Made by a program: the position numbers and the translations under genes
NCBI RefSeq assembly: GCF_011075055.1
Contig: NC_058156.1
Span: 5,952,001-6,016,000, forward strand
DNA: 64,000 bases
DNA from: Mangifera indica
Lineage: Eukaryota; Streptophyta; Magnoliopsida; Sapindales; Anacardiaceae
Direction: 5' to 3'
In this document: piece after piece, positions 1 to 11,800 of the stretch
How the letters are laid out: each line of letters opens with the position of its first letter
Numbering within the stretch: position 1 is the first letter of the stretch
The notes under the pieces: generated by a model
What the model was told of the DNA's origin: nothing
The model's database searches: none
Seen by the model: the letters and a program-made list of their open reading frames with translations, nothing else

Positions 1-580
1 GAAAATTTTATCTCTTTTTGCCCCCCTAAACTTTAAAAACTAAAATTTTCCCTCAGCCTAAGTTTTAAAAAATGGCAGTTTCAACCTAGAGTTTGGTTTT
101 GAAATCTCCGAAGACCGTTCTGGCTCCATTGCCGACGACTTCTCCCTCCCGAAGTAGCCTCTCCTTCCGACGAATGCTTTCCTCCCATTTGGAGGCTTGA
201 TCGACGTCAGAGACGCCTTGGGAGACGAAGACGAAGCCGTCGTCTTTGTCTGGGAAGACGATCGTCTTCCTAGAAGAAGACCTCTGGGAAGACGACCGTC
301 TTCCCAGATGAAGACAACGACTTCGTCTTCGTTTGGGGAGACGAAGAACTTCGTCTTCCCCGACGAAGTTCTTCGTCTCCTAAGGCATCGATCGAGCCTC
401 CAAATGGGAGGAAAACATTCGTCGAAAGGAGAGGCTGCTTCGGAAGGGAGAGGCCATCGGCAATGGAGCTAGAATGGTCGTCGGAGATTTCAAAATCAAA
501 CTCTAGGGTGAAACTGCCATTTTTTAAAACTTAGGCTGAGGGAAAATTTTAGTTTTTAAAGTTTAGGGGGGCAAAATTAG
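1..580. mobile_element. Foldback / long-TIR MITE-like element with nested hairpins
   Basis: The two halves are inverted copies of each other. The left arm (about 20-205) contains CCCCCCTAAACTTTAAAAAC, GGCAGTTTC and CCTCCCATTTGGAGGC, and each reappears reverse-complemented in the right arm (about 384-566). Arm length is near 190 bp with few mismatches. The centre (205-383) is built from GACGAAGACG-type units that form smaller palindromes. These are an 18-bp perfect palindrome at 253-270 and 19-bp arms at 337-355 and 362-380 around a 6-nt loop. The open frame across the centre (197-472) follows from this GC-rich repetition and I do not call it a gene. The left terminus may lie outside the window and no target duplication could be set. 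The element class is inferred from structure only. Confidence 0.75.
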
Positions 581-1865
581 ATTCTATTTTAGTTTATTTT
601 TAATATTATAGCAAAAATGATGATTTTACCCTTACCACCATTAGGGTTTTGTTAAATCTAACCGGTCATGGGTGAGTGTTTGGTGTTTCTATAGTTAAAG
701 ATGGAAACTTGAGAAAACATCAAACCTTAGGTAGGAAATAGTCGTTTGGCCCATCAAAAAACTCTATATGTGAAAAATATCAATTTACGCCCTTATAAAA
801 TTTCTACAACAGGTCCAATATTTTTTGCCCCCTTATCAATTTTTTAATCTTCAATAACCCCTACAGTTTAAAAAAAGTCAATTTCCCCCCACCCACGGTT
901 TTATGTAAAATTTTACACATACCCTCATGGATTTCCCCCGTTTCCCTCTGGCCCTAATATTTTGAAAAAGCTAACCCCCCCTTACCTATGGGTGATCTCT
1001 CCTCCCTATAAGAGAATTCATTTGGTCCGTGGGATTCACTATTCCCACAGACCCGAGCGTCGATAACTCTGACACATTTTTCAATCAAAAATCGTCGTTT
1101 CTACCTCCAATTTTAACACAAATCAAATCTACACATCCGATAACACAAAACCCTTTAAGAATTTTTGGCAAAACAACCAAAAATCAAAACATTTTATGTA
1201 TTGTTCAAAATCGGAACCCTAAAAAGTTAAACTATAAAATTTCTCTCAAATCTCCATAATTCTAACAATAAATTGATTCAAACAAAAGTAGGGATGATGT
1301 ACTAACTTTTTTTGTCATTTTCAATCATCGAAAAAAGCAAAAAATCGACAAAAAAGATGAAAATTCATGCACCTGTGGAAGACCCGTGGGAGACCCTTTT
1401 TTCTTTGGATTTCAACAGTGAATCTATGGGAATTATATAAAATTCTTGGTTTATATATGGGGATAGTTTGGTCATTTCACAAAAATAGGGCATTTTGGCT
1501 TAATCTTGGTAATTTTAGTCATTTAATTTAATTTCCCAATTTACTAACAATTGAACATACTTTATAACATAATTTGACAAATATTAATAGTATTTTAATA
1601 TAGCTTTCAAAAGTATGGTAGATGTATAAAAAATTAAGTTAATGTTAGAGTTTTTCTTTTCTCAAGCGATGTAGTAAATATATAATGTGTAATTCCCATG
1701 TCAAACCAATTGATACCAAAAATCTCAAATCAAACATGAGTTTAAGGGTCTTTATTGTCTTCCTCTCTCTCTCTCTAGATACTTTTTAAAAACAAAATTG
1801 TGAGCCCGATAAAGCAAAAAACATATAATACTTTGTAACTTTAAATCCCCCAATTGGGAGGATTG
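581..1865. other. Non-coding AT-rich stretch, possible MULE-type terminus near 1436-1546
   Basis: No gene is supported here. The segment 1436-1546, read on the minus strand, starts GGGAAATTAAATTAAATGAC and runs on with short runs ending in CCC. This resembles the MULE ends at 50602 and 63511, so it may be the end of a small non-autonomous MULE. A matching left end was not found with certainty. A short CT microsatellite lies at about 1761-1776. The open frame at 1029-1259 is low-complexity and unrecognised. Confidence 0.3.
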
Positions 1866-2108
1866 TGTTAATGTCAAAATTCCATATCGAATAGAATCCA
1901 AGGATCCGTTAAATTTTTATTTATTTGTTATTTGGACCTAAATATTGATAACGATATACATTGAATGTTGTCAACATTTTGGATAAAGACCATATTATAA
2001 AATATAATAGACACAATATAAATAGATTAGGATCCTCAGACTAAACCCTAACTTTTATTTACATCATTACTCATACCCCATTATTGAATAATTGTGAAAG
2101 TTTTTTTA
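1866..2108 (+). repeat. First part of an old copia-type LTR, split by a later insertion
   Basis: The sequence begins TGTTAATGTC, the TGTTA start usual for copia LTRs, directly after a purine-rich stretch (TTGGGAGGATTG). A TATAAATAG-like box lies near 2011-2020. It is cut at 2108 by the minus-strand element 2109-6287 and continues at 6288. The two parts add up to about 400 bp. Being an LTR is inferred from the ends and from the PBS-like sequence that follows the second part. Confidence 0.45.
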
Positions 2109-2597
2109 TAAGATTTATTTTGCATAAATTGAATAAAATAAATCAATCCTAAATCCACAGAATCTACACACAGGTTATAAAATACTGAATTAAATTTTAG
2201 GGTTTTAAGAATACTTAGATCACCCTCAAAATTGAATTCATAAAACGTCTCAAATTACCTGTCAAGATCATCTCTCAATGTGATTTGGTTTTTCTACTCT
2301 AGAAACCTTTCTGAATGATAGCTTTGAATGTATAAGCTATATTGTAGGTATACTACATTAGGTTTTAGAGGAGGGACCTAGCCAATTTAGAAATGGTTAA
2401 TTAATCTCCATGAAGGTCCAATAAATTTCAAGGTCCACACTTATACTGTTTACCAAGATCACAACTTTTAAGTGTATTAAACTTATCTATATTGATCACT
2501 TACACCCATTTGTAAATTGGCATTGGACTATTTAATTACTTGATTTTATTAAACTAAAACATAATTAATGTTAGCACACATTAGAAAATTTCGAACA
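2109..2597 (-). repeat. 3' LTR of the minus-strand non-autonomous element
   Basis: This is the 489-bp copy nearest the polypurine tract. It matches 5799-6287 along its whole length; shared words include GATTTATTTTGCATAAA, GTCTCAAATTACCT and AAGCTATA. It ends at the purine tract at 2598. Confidence 0.8.
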
Positions 2598-2607
2598 TTC
2601 TCTCACT
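2598..2607 (-). promoter_or_regulatory. Polypurine tract of the minus-strand element
   Basis: On the minus strand the bases read AGTGAGAGAA immediately before the LTR start TGTTCG. This is the usual place for the plus-strand primer of reverse transcription in copia elements. Confidence 0.6.
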
Positions 2608-3189
2608 TAGGCAACATTAATTATTTTTATGTTATTTTAAGAAAAAGAAAACATTTTTTTATTCTCGAGTAATCAACATTTTTAACCTTAAGTAGCCATT
2701 ATTTTAGAAAACAAAATAGTTCAAAAGTAAATTGATTAGATTGAAGTCAAATGTGAGACTTATGGTGCTTTTTAAACTTCAATAATTACTTATCACTTTT
2801 TGATTTATTCATTACCGCTATACGTTGTTAGAGTTACATCACTCACTACATTAGTATCTCCAATATTATGAGACATTTCAGTAACCTTAGAGTAAACCTA
2901 CAATGAGGTAATTAATAATGGCTTATTTATGGCTAGCAACCTTAACCTAATGGATTTCTCTACCATATAAATCCTTTTGTTCAATTGAGCTGTTATCTTT
3001 GAGCTTGGGTGGTTTATTAACTCGTTAGGCCAAAACTATATCCTGAATCAGCAGTACAAATTCAAATTTTATCTGTAACTTTTTAAAGTTAGAACCAATC
3101 AGGGTCTCTATTATAGTATTATTATTATTATTGTTTACAATAATCAATTCTGTTAAAGATGAAATGCAATAAACAATATCATTGACAAT

Positions 3190-4215
3190 AAATAGCTTGA
3201 AAACCTTATAAGCTATTAACCAAAAGGGTTTCAGACGCATCATCGTATAATTATCTTTGGGTAGAGAATACAACACTAAATTAGGGCCCTCAAGCATAAA
3301 GTTACAAATAAGAAGAATAAATAACTTTTGAAAAGTCTATCACCTTTAGACAGATAAACCCCTTAGATTACTACTCTTTATCACACTAGAAGAAAAAACA
3401 TATATCAATTGAAAATTCATACCCACCTTTGGGTGAATTGAAATTTTCACGATCAATATTATTCTACAATCACCTTATGCAACCATCATTTTTATACATA
3501 AAATAACCACCTTTGGATAGGAAATTATATATATCAAAACTCAATAAATGCACTGCTTTAACGATTGAACATTTTGACAGCTTAAAATAATTTTTACTAA
3601 GACTAAATAATATTATAAAAATTAAGATTTCATGAGATATAATACCGAATTATCTTTGACAATCTTAATTAGATATTGCAACAAATTCATTTAAGCAATA
3701 ATCAAAGTAGCTTTAAAACCATATAAGCCACACCTTATAGGGACTTCTGGTGCATCATCATTAAATCACCTTTCGGCAGAAAAAAGGACATGTTTTTAGG
3801 ATCCTAAACACAAGGTTATATAAGTCATATGAAAACCTTCAGAATATATAACTTTTGAAAGAAATATCACTTTTGGACAGATAAAACTTTCTATACTATT
3901 GTTCTTCCTCTATGTAATATGAAAGTATATATCAATTGAATAAACCCAATCACCTTTAGATATATTGAGTTCTCCACGACCAATGCATTTTCAAAAATTA
4001 ACTTTATGCAAAAAAAAATGAAAAATGTATCATTACCAAAGGGAAAATTTTGTAAGCCTTAATAATGGACCACTTTGGTGATTACATTATGAAAACTTAT
4101 AAAATATTCTAATGATACTAAATATTACTATTTTAATTAAGATTTTATGAGACACGATACCTTATTGTCTTTGACAATCTTTCTTAAAATTGTTATATCT
4201 AATCCAATAAACAAT
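3190..4215. repeat. Tandem repeat of about 525 bp, two diverged units
   Basis: Words recur at a constant offset. AACTTTTGAAA occurs at 3323 and 3850, TATATCAATT at 3401 and 3928 (both 527 bp apart), and CTTTGACAATCT at 3654 and 4169. The units are strongly diverged but collinear. The array lies in the part of the interior nearest the 3' LTR. The adjoining 4216-5798 shows no gene; it is rich in CACATG/CATGC words around 4440-4990. Confidence 0.65.
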
Positions 4216-5798
4216 AATTTTAACTTTATGTGGTAACTCAACCACACATGACAAAATGGATACTAAAATTTACCAATTCTAATAATAGGAGAGTATTTTG
4301 TGTCATAGTATTTAACCTAAAATTTAATTTACCTTCAAATGGAGACCTACAAAGACCTCATATTTCTTTATATGTCATCCCAAGCCATTCATGTGCAACT
4401 ATAATTCCATGTACGTTATGGATTGTTGCTTGCCTTTAATGTGATCTCACTCATCGTCACAAGTCTTTATTGTTCTTCACATGCTACCTTAGGTTTTTAC
4501 ACACTCTAACGAGCTTAAATAACCTTTCACATGCATATGCATACCTCAGGAAAACTTTACAACATTATCACTTCTTCTCACGCATTGATGTGTTCAAAAA
4601 TCCTTTATGCTCACACATTACTAGAAAGCATTCACACATAATTACATTAGCTACTTAATATAATACACCATTTACATGTATTGACATGTTTTTGAAAGAC
4701 CCTACATGTTACTTGCACCCACCATAAGTTTACATGTGCCTACAAATGTTGTCAACAAGGGCTCACGCACCGAAGGAACCCATCCATGCGTCTCATGGGT
4801 AACTAGAACAGTTCCACGCACTCAAACACACTTCCAAAAGACTGTCACGGGCTTCCAATACAGTTCATGCTTTTACACACGCTTCCAAACATGCCCCACA
4901 TGCTCTCATGCTTGAGCTACAGTGATCACATGCTTCCAAACATGGATGCAGCCTCTCCACACGCCTGCATGTGCGAGACACACTTTTAGGACATCTTCAC
5001 GCACATGATGATCATGCACCTTGGGTTGTGTTTAGTTCAACTAACATTAGGTCAGGTTTGTAGGTTGTTATTCAACCCGTTGACTTTGACCAGATTGGAC
5101 TCAATCTATTTAATATTATGGGTCGGGTCACTGAGTTTCCCCAACTAGGTTGCGAATCAACTTCGGTAAACAAATAGTCAGTCTTTGATCGTCCAATCAG
5201 TTTCTATGGAGAGGAAAATTCACCTATAAGGACTTTAAAGGCTATTTCGATGTTGAACTTACACTGAAAAGCGATGATAGAAACTTGATTCGCAACCTAA
5301 CACTGACAACATTATATCGCCTTCTTCAGCCATTGTTTCAGTTCATGGTATTGGGGTTTTTATTGGGCATGAGCAACCGGTTCACGACAATGGTACCACT
5401 GTTGCTTTAGCTAGAAGTTCGTCACAATTTGTGACAAAATGGAGAGAAAGGAAAAAATAATAATAATAATGATAACTTGCAGTTGTTTGGACTTAATTTC
5501 GACCAAAATTTTTGTCTCAAGTCAAAAAATCTTATTCCAAATTGAAATTCAACCAAACAAGCATTCAATCAGGGATTATTGGATTCTAATTCCAAATTTA
5601 GGGGTTCAATTAGAAACCCGAATGTTATCTTAGAACCCTAATTGCAATAATTCCATTTTAGATTTCAACTAAACCTTGATTTTAGATTTTCAATCATATT
5701 TCTAGATATTTAAACCCTAATTTTAGAATTAATAAATCATGGTTTCAATTATGAATTTTCAGATATCATAACCTAATGTGTATTGCTTTGATGATACA

Positions 5799-6287
5799 TG
5801 TAAGATTTATTTTGCATAAACTGAATAAAATAAAACAATCCTAAATCTACAAGATCTACACACAAGTTTAAAATACTAAATCAAATTTTAAAGTTTTAAA
5901 AATACCTGGATCATCATGCAAATTCAATTCATAAAGCGTCTCAAATTACCTACGAGATCACCTCTTGACGTAATTTAGTCTTCTATTCTAGAAATTTTTT
6001 TGAATGACAACTTTCAATAGATAAGCTATACTGCAAGCATAGTGCATTAGGTTTTGAAGCAAAGACCAAACTAATTTATAATAGGTTAATTAATTTCCCA
6101 TCAAGATCTAATAAATCTCAAGACTCATATTTATGTTGTCCATCTAGATAAAAATTTTTAAGTATATTAGACTTGTCTTTATTAATCACTTAAACTTATT
6201 TGTAAATTGGTATTAGACTATTCAATTACCTAATTTTATTAAACCAAAATATAATTAATATTAGAACATATCAAGAAATTTCTAACA
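5799..6287 (-). repeat. 5' LTR of the minus-strand non-autonomous element with a degenerate PBS
   Basis: This is the second 489-bp copy. On the minus strand it starts TGTTAGAAATTTC and ends in CTTACA. The bases just inside (5783-5798, minus) read ATGTATCATCAAAGCA, a poor match to the initiator-Met tRNA primer site TGGTATCAGAGC. That fixes which LTR is the 5' one, with modest certainty. Confidence 0.75.
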
Positions 6288-6448
6288 TTTTTCTCTGTGA
6301 GTGGGTTCTACACATGAAAACAATCAACCGTGTAATATTATGCTATTATAGATTCAAGTGTGCTTCTGTAAATATGTTTTCTTTTAAGATTTGACATAAC
6401 GGCCTGATTTGGTGAATTTATATATGTCTCACTATTAAAATTTTAACA
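6288..6448 (+). repeat. Second part of the old copia LTR, ending in AACA
   Basis: This continues the LTR broken at 2108 (CTCTGTGAGTGGGTTCTAC and onward) and ends TTTTAACA at 6448. If the young element at 6455-12835 is removed, the next bases read ATATGGTATCAC. That looks like the start of a tRNA-Met primer site, as expected right behind a 5' LTR. Confidence 0.5.
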
Positions 6449-6466
6449 TATGGTTGTTAGTTTTTC

Positions 6467-6526
6467 TTTCTTCATGGCTTCATGCATGGTAACTGCTTTC
6501 TTCATGGCTTCATGCATGGTAACTGC
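6467..6526 (+). repeat. Perfect 2 x 30-bp tandem duplication in the LTR U3 region
   Basis: A 30-bp unit containing CTTCATGCATGGTAACTGC occurs twice back to back, and the same duplication is present in the 3' LTR at 12407-12466. Partial inverted copies (GCAGTTAC, TTCATGCAG) follow. Repeats of this kind in U3 often hold enhancer sites, but no specific factor is claimed. Confidence 0.9.
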
Positions 6527-6657
6527 AACAGTTACTTCTTCATGGGATAATGGTAACTGCTTCATGCAGTTATTTCTTCATGATGTAATGGTCTGTAACT
6601 CCCATGCATAACTCCACAAGTTACGTAGCATTCTTGATGGTAGAATGCTTCTTAAGG

Positions 6658-6667
6658 CTATAAATAG
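6658..6667 (+). promoter_or_regulatory. TATA box of the copia LTR promoter
   Basis: CTATAAATAG stands about 55 bp before the first downstream ATG (6713), which places transcription start near 6690. The same box is in the 3' LTR at 12598-12607, where it could drive read-out transcription. Confidence 0.7.
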
Positions 6668-6712
6668 GGTCCCTGGGTGAGCTTTTTTAACACTGAAAAC
6701 ATACACCATTCT

Positions 6713-6800
6713 ATGAGAAAAAGAGATCACCTGGAAGACGAAAGTTTACAACAATTTCCAGAGGATTATTCTACATCAAATCGTCAAGCAATGGCTGGAG
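6713..6800 (+). CDS. LTR-encoded first exon of the gag reading frame
   Basis: An open frame starts at ATG 6713 (MRKRDHLEDE...) and contains a second in-frame ATG at 6791 (ATGGCTGGAG). It stops one base into a codon at the donor GAG|GTTAGT (6800/6801). Joining it to the acceptor TTTGCAG at 8021-8028 continues the frame directly into gag (MAG + VIQPVNFSD). The 26 codons before ATG 6791 contain no stop in either LTR copy. The first exon therefore adds 29 codons, or only three if translation starts at 6791. Seen: the frame and splice signals. Inferred: that the splice is used. Confidence 0.65.
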
Positions 6801-8028
6801 GTTAGTGTTTAATATTCCGTAATTTAATTTTGGTTTCTATCTTGCATACTCAGTATATATATGCTTAGATAGAGACCATATACATGATTCTAACATTTGG
6901 TATCAGAGCTTTTTTATGCCTCTGCCTTGCTTTGATGTGTTAAACATGCATAATTTTATGAAATCCCGAATTTCTTTAAAGAGAGAAAGTTGGTTGTTGG
7001 CATTTTTTGAATAAAATTTTTATTTAGATGAATTCTACATCAAAAACTGAGAATTTTGATATATGGAACGTCAAAATCAGAGTTTTGTAGGCTAATTTAG
7101 AGTTTAAAATTGTATACGGGTCTGTCGACCCGAATCTTGACCGGGCTAGAGGTCAGGGACGATCTTCAGATGACATGTCGTTCATCTATTTTATTAAAAT
7201 GTAAAATTTTCCTTCAGTTTCGTGTCTTGAACCCAGGCCACAAGGCACCAGGTTCTGAGTAAGACACTTGCCACTCAGCCAGTTTCATTTTCGTTGAAAT
7301 TTTGGGACATCATACATTGTTATATGCTTTAGTTTTAGTTGCCATGAATAATAACTTTGTTAGGGTTAAGTGTGAATATTTTTGGCCTTAATAAAATATA
7401 TTTTTATAATATGTGATTGCCAAAATTATTATTATTAATTTTAATTGGATAATTTAAGTTTCATTTATCCAATTTTTAGTGTTTATTAAATAATTTAATA
7501 ATTATTTATATGATTAATTTTATGCATAATTTTGGTTTAATTGAAATTATACTTTAAATAATTTCTTAAGGATTATATGCATAAAATTAAATGTCATGTG
7601 ATTAGTATAATATTTGATTGATCATAGAGTAGCCACAGCATCTTTGATTATATCAAAGTTATACATTAAGTATCATGGGATCACATTTAGTTATATGACA
7701 TCAATTGTAATTAATCAATATAAGTATGATAAATTTTATCCCACAGGAATTTTTATTATATTTATGTGATTAATTAGGATGAAATAACAAATTATTTTTT
7801 GTAATCTACCCACAGGAATTAAGAAAAGGAATATAATTTGGTAGTTTTATCATACGGTTTATATATTTGTAGATAAACCTATTTAAATTAAAAACTTAGC
7901 CCACAGACAGTTTTTATGTTATATGGTTTATATATTTAAAGCATGTTTATACATTGGTAGAACATGATATTAATTTTGATAGCTTCAAATTTAGTGACTT
8001 AAGCGTATATGTTAATATTTATTTGCAG
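6801..8028 (+). other. Predicted intron between the LTR exon and gag, containing the leader
   Basis: It runs from GTTAGT at 6801 to ATTTGCAG at 8028 (1228 nt), is T- and AT-rich, and contains the end of the LTR and the primer site. There is no open frame and no recognisable domain. Spliced RNA would lack the primer site, so only unspliced RNA could act as genome. A run at about 7218-7280 (TTGAACCCAGGCC...) resembles a Pol III B-box and is common in copia leaders. Confidence 0.6.
6898..6909 (+). promoter_or_regulatory. Primer-binding site, initiator methionine tRNA
   Basis: TGGTATCAGAGC lies two bases after the LTR end. It is complementary to the 3' end of plant initiator tRNA-Met, the standard minus-strand primer of copia elements. 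Confidence 0.93.
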
Positions 8029-8872
8029 TTATTCAACCTGTGAATTTCTCTGATAATGTATGTGATGTTCCTATTTTGAGTGGTGACAATTATAAAATTT
8101 GGAAGGAGAGAATTCTTCTCCAATTAGGGTGTATGGACATTGATTATGCTATTAGGAAGGATGAACCACCTACAACTACAGAAACTAGCACTCAGAATGA
8201 AATTGCCCTGTATGAACGTTGGGAGCGATCTAATCGCTTGAGTATGATGTTCATCAGGACACGCATATCTGCTAGTATTCGTGGTTCAATCCCTGAGTGT
8301 AATAATGTCAGGCAATTACTGAAGGCTATTGATGAACAGTTTGAGTCTTCAGATAAAGCACTTGTCAGTACTCTAATAACAAAGTTTACATAATGAAGCT
8401 CACTAGTGTTAAAGGTGTGTGTGAGCACATCATGCAAATGAGGGATTTTGCAGCTCAACTTAAGGCTCTTGAGATTGAGATGTCTGAATCTTTCCTGGTG
8501 CATTTCATTCTAAATTCTTTTCCACATCAATACGGACCTTTCAAAATCTCTTATAACACACATAAGGAAAAATGGTCAATCAATGAACTTCTGACCATGT
8601 GTGTTTAAGAGGAAGGAAGGTTATTGATTGAAAGGAATGAAAGTGCACATATGGTTACACAAGGGAATAAGACGAAAAACCAAGCTAAGTATAAGGGAAA
8701 GGATAAAATATTCAATCAACCCGAATTTAAGAAGGAAACCAAATGTTTTTTCTGTAAAAAGAAAGGACATGTCAAAAAGGATTGCATTAAGTTTAAAACT
8801 TGGCTTGAAAAGAAAGGTAATCCAATCTCACTTGTATGTTATGAATCTAATATGGTTGATGTTTGTCATAAC
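8029..8872 (+). pseudogene. gag: Copia gag (capsid/nucleocapsid), broken
   Basis: The reading frame enters at the acceptor and reads VIQPVNFSDNV, then the UBN2/gag-polypeptide region with W-K-E and LGCMDIDYAI. The frame changes at about 8391, where one base appears to be missing, producing a TAA at 8391-8393. The correct frame resumes at 8393 (MKLTSV...). An in-frame TAA at 8606-8608 interrupts it again; the family normally has a glutamine codon there. The nucleocapsid zinc knuckle C-x2-C-x4-H-x4-C is intact at 8744-8785 ([14 protein letters not shown]). Gag would form the virus-like particle and bind element RNA. The frame is still open enough to show that the breaks are recent. Confidence 0.93.
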
Positions 8873-11800
8873 ACTTGGTGGATTGATTCTGGTTCTACAA
8901 TCCATGTTTCAAATACCTTGCAAGGCTTTCTAAACCAAAGGAAGTCGATGGCCAGTGAACAAAACATCTATTCAGGAAATAAGATGCGTTCACATGTGGA
9001 AGCGGTCGGAACGTGCAGATTAGTTTTAGATTCTGGTTTTGTTTTGGATTTAGAACGAACCTTTTATATTCCAAGTTTCTCTAGAAACTTGATTTCTGTT
9101 TCAAGACTTGTACCCTTTGGATTTTCCTTTACATTTAATGAAACTGCATTTAGTTTGATTTATAAATCTGTAGTTGTGGGAAATAGTACATTGTTTGATG
9201 GTTTGTTCCGAATTCATTTACAAAATAATGTTTCATTTAATTTGATGCATGTTCAAGATAATGTTGGTATTAAAAGAAGTGTTATGAATGAAAATTCCTC
9301 TATATTATGGCATCGGAGATTGGGACATATCTCCATAGAAAGAATTAAAAGGTTAGTGAATGATGGAGTACTAGATACTCTAGATTTTACTGACTTTGAT
9401 ACTTGTGTGGATTGTATAAAGGGAAAACAAACCAACAAGTCAAAGAAAGGTGCCAAGAGGAGTTCAGACATATTAGAAATCATACATACAGATATTTGTT
9501 GTCCTGATATGGACGCTTATGGTCAAAAATACTTCATCTCATTTATTGATGATTATTCACGATACATGTATCTCTACATGCTCCATAACAAGAATGAAAC
9601 ATTAGATGCCTTTAAGGTTTTCAAGGCAGAAGTAGAGAAACAATCTGGAAAACAAATTAAAATCGTGAGATCAGACAGAGGTGGAGAATATTATGGTAAA
9701 TACACTCATGATGGACAAGCACCTGGTCCATTTGCAAGGTTTCTTGAAGAAAATGGGATTGTTGCCCAATACACTATGCCTGGTTCTTCGGACCAAAATG
9801 GTATAGCGGAAAGAAGAAACCGAACTCTATTGGACATGGTGCGGAGTATGCTTAGCAGCTCTAATCTTCCTAAATCACTGTGGGTAGAAGCTCTTAAAAC
9901 GGCAGTGTATATATTGAACCGAGTTCTAACCAAGGCTGTTTCTAAAACACCATTTGAGTTATTTAAAGGTTGGAAACCGAGTTTGCGACATATACGCGTT
10001 TGGGGATGGCCGTCTGAAGTAAGAGTTTATAATTCACATGAAAAGAAATTAGACCCAAGGACTATAAGTGGTTATTTCATTAGATATGCCGAAAAGTCTA
10101 AGAGTTATAGATTTTATTGTCCATCACATAGCACTAGAATAGTGGAATCTCGAAATGCAAAATTTCTTGAAAATGACTTAATCAGTGGAAGCGATCAATC
10201 TCAGGATTTAATTTTTGAGAAAGATCATTCAGGTACTCAACCACCCATTTCGAGTAAAAGATTGGTTGTTATTTACAACACCCCTCAAGTTCAAATGGAT
10301 GTTGAACAACCAATCAATGAAGTTCCACAAGTTGCTGATAATACTCTAGTAGATCAAACTGTTCAACAACCTTCAGATATTGTTGAACCTCCAGTTGTAC
10401 ACTCTACTCCACAAGAGGATAGTGTTACAACATTAAGAAGATCAACTAGAATGAAGAAATCAGCTATTTTTAGTGATTATATAGTGTATTTACAAGAAAT
10501 TGATCATAATTTAGGAGCCGAAGATGATCCTGTTACGTTTTCACAAGCAACGGATTGCAATAAATCTATTTTGTGGTACAATGCTATAAAAGATGAGATG
10601 AAATCTATGAAGAGTAATGAAGTCTGGGATTTTGTCAAGTTACCTAATGGGGCAAAGGCCATTGGGTGTAAATAGGTCTATAAAACAAAGAAAGACTCAT
10701 TAGGTAACATCGAGAGATATAAAGCAAGACTCGTTGCTAAGGGTTTCACTCAAAAGGAGGGAATCGATTATACGGAGACCTTTTCTCCTGTATCTAAGAA
10801 AGATTCTTTTCGTATTATAATGGCATTAGTAGCCCATTTTGACTTAGAATTGCATCAAATGGATGTGAAAACGGCATTCCTCAATGGAGATTTAGAGGAA
10901 GAGGTATCTATGAAACAACCTGAAGGATTCTCCTCTAGTGATGGTGAGCAATTGGTGTGCAAGCTTAGAAAGTCCATATATGGATTGAAACAAGCATCCC
11001 GTCAATGGTATTTGAAATTCCATGAGGTTATCTTTTCATTAGGTTTTGAAGAGAATATCATGGATCAATGTATATACCAGAAGGTCAGTGGGAGTAAAAT
11101 TTGTTTCCTTGTTTTATATGTGGATGATATATTACTTGCAACCAATGATAAAGGATTGCTTTATGAGGTGAAACAATTTCTCTCTAAAAACTTTGATATG
11201 AAAGATATGGGTGAGGCGTCTTATGTCATTGGCATTAAGATTTATAGGAACAGACCTCAAGGCATACTAGGTCTATCTCAAGAAACCTATATCAACAAAG
11301 TTTTAGAGTGATTTCGGATGAAAGATTGTTCACCAAGTATAGCACCAATTGTGAAGGGTGATAAGTTCAATTTGAACCAATGTCTTAAAAATGAACTTGA
11401 AAAGGAACAAATGCAGAACATTCCCTATGCTTCAGCTGTTGGAAGCCTTATGTATGCTCAGGTTTGCACAAGACCTGACATTGCATTTGCTATTGGGATG
11501 TTAGGAAGATATCAGAGTAACCCAGGTATAGACCACTGGAGAGCTGCAAAGAAAGTGATGCGGTACCTTCAAGGGACCAAAGAATACATGTTTATATATA
11601 AACGGACTGATAATTTAGAGGTAGTTGGTTACTCCGATTCGGATTTTGTCGGTTGTGTTGATTCAAGAAAATCAACATCTGGATATATTTTCTTGTTTGC
11701 CGGCGGAGCCATATCTTGGAGGAGTGCCAAGCAGTCATTGATTGCTACATCTACCATGGAGGCTGAGTTCGTTTCTTGTTTTGAGGCTACATCACATGGT

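Larger units (their letters stand above)
2109..6287 (-). mobile_element. Non-autonomous copia-type LTR retrotransposon, minus strand
   Basis: Two direct repeats of equal length (489 bp; 2109-2597 and 5799-6287) flank a 3.2-kb interior. Read on the minus strand, the LTR starts TGTTAGAAATTTC and ends in CTTACA. A purine tract (AGTGAGAGAA) sits just before the 3' LTR and a degenerate PBS-like sequence follows the 5' LTR. The flanks TTTTA and TTTTT fit a 5-bp target duplication. No gag or pol similarity could be read in any frame of the interior, so the element would depend on proteins supplied in trans, as LARD-type elements do. The LTR copies differ at many positions, so it is old. Confidence 0.75.
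6455..6895 (+). repeat. 5' LTR of the young copia element
   Basis: It is 441 bp with TGTTAG...CTAACA ends. It carries a duplicated 30-bp unit, a TATA box, an ATG-containing leader and a splice donor (see separate entries). Compared with the 3' LTR it shows A for G in the second repeat unit's tail, near 6583 and near 6773, and T for C near 6820. Confidence 0.97.

Noticed and set aside
197..472. Open frame of 91 codons in the foldback element
   Set aside because: It follows from GC-rich GACGAAG repeats and is mirrored in the inverted arms; no domain, and the structure explains it.
7218..7280. tRNA-like or SINE-like B-box (TTGAACCCAGGCC) in the copia leader
   Set aside because: No A-box at the right distance and no tRNA fold; similar runs occur in copia leaders.
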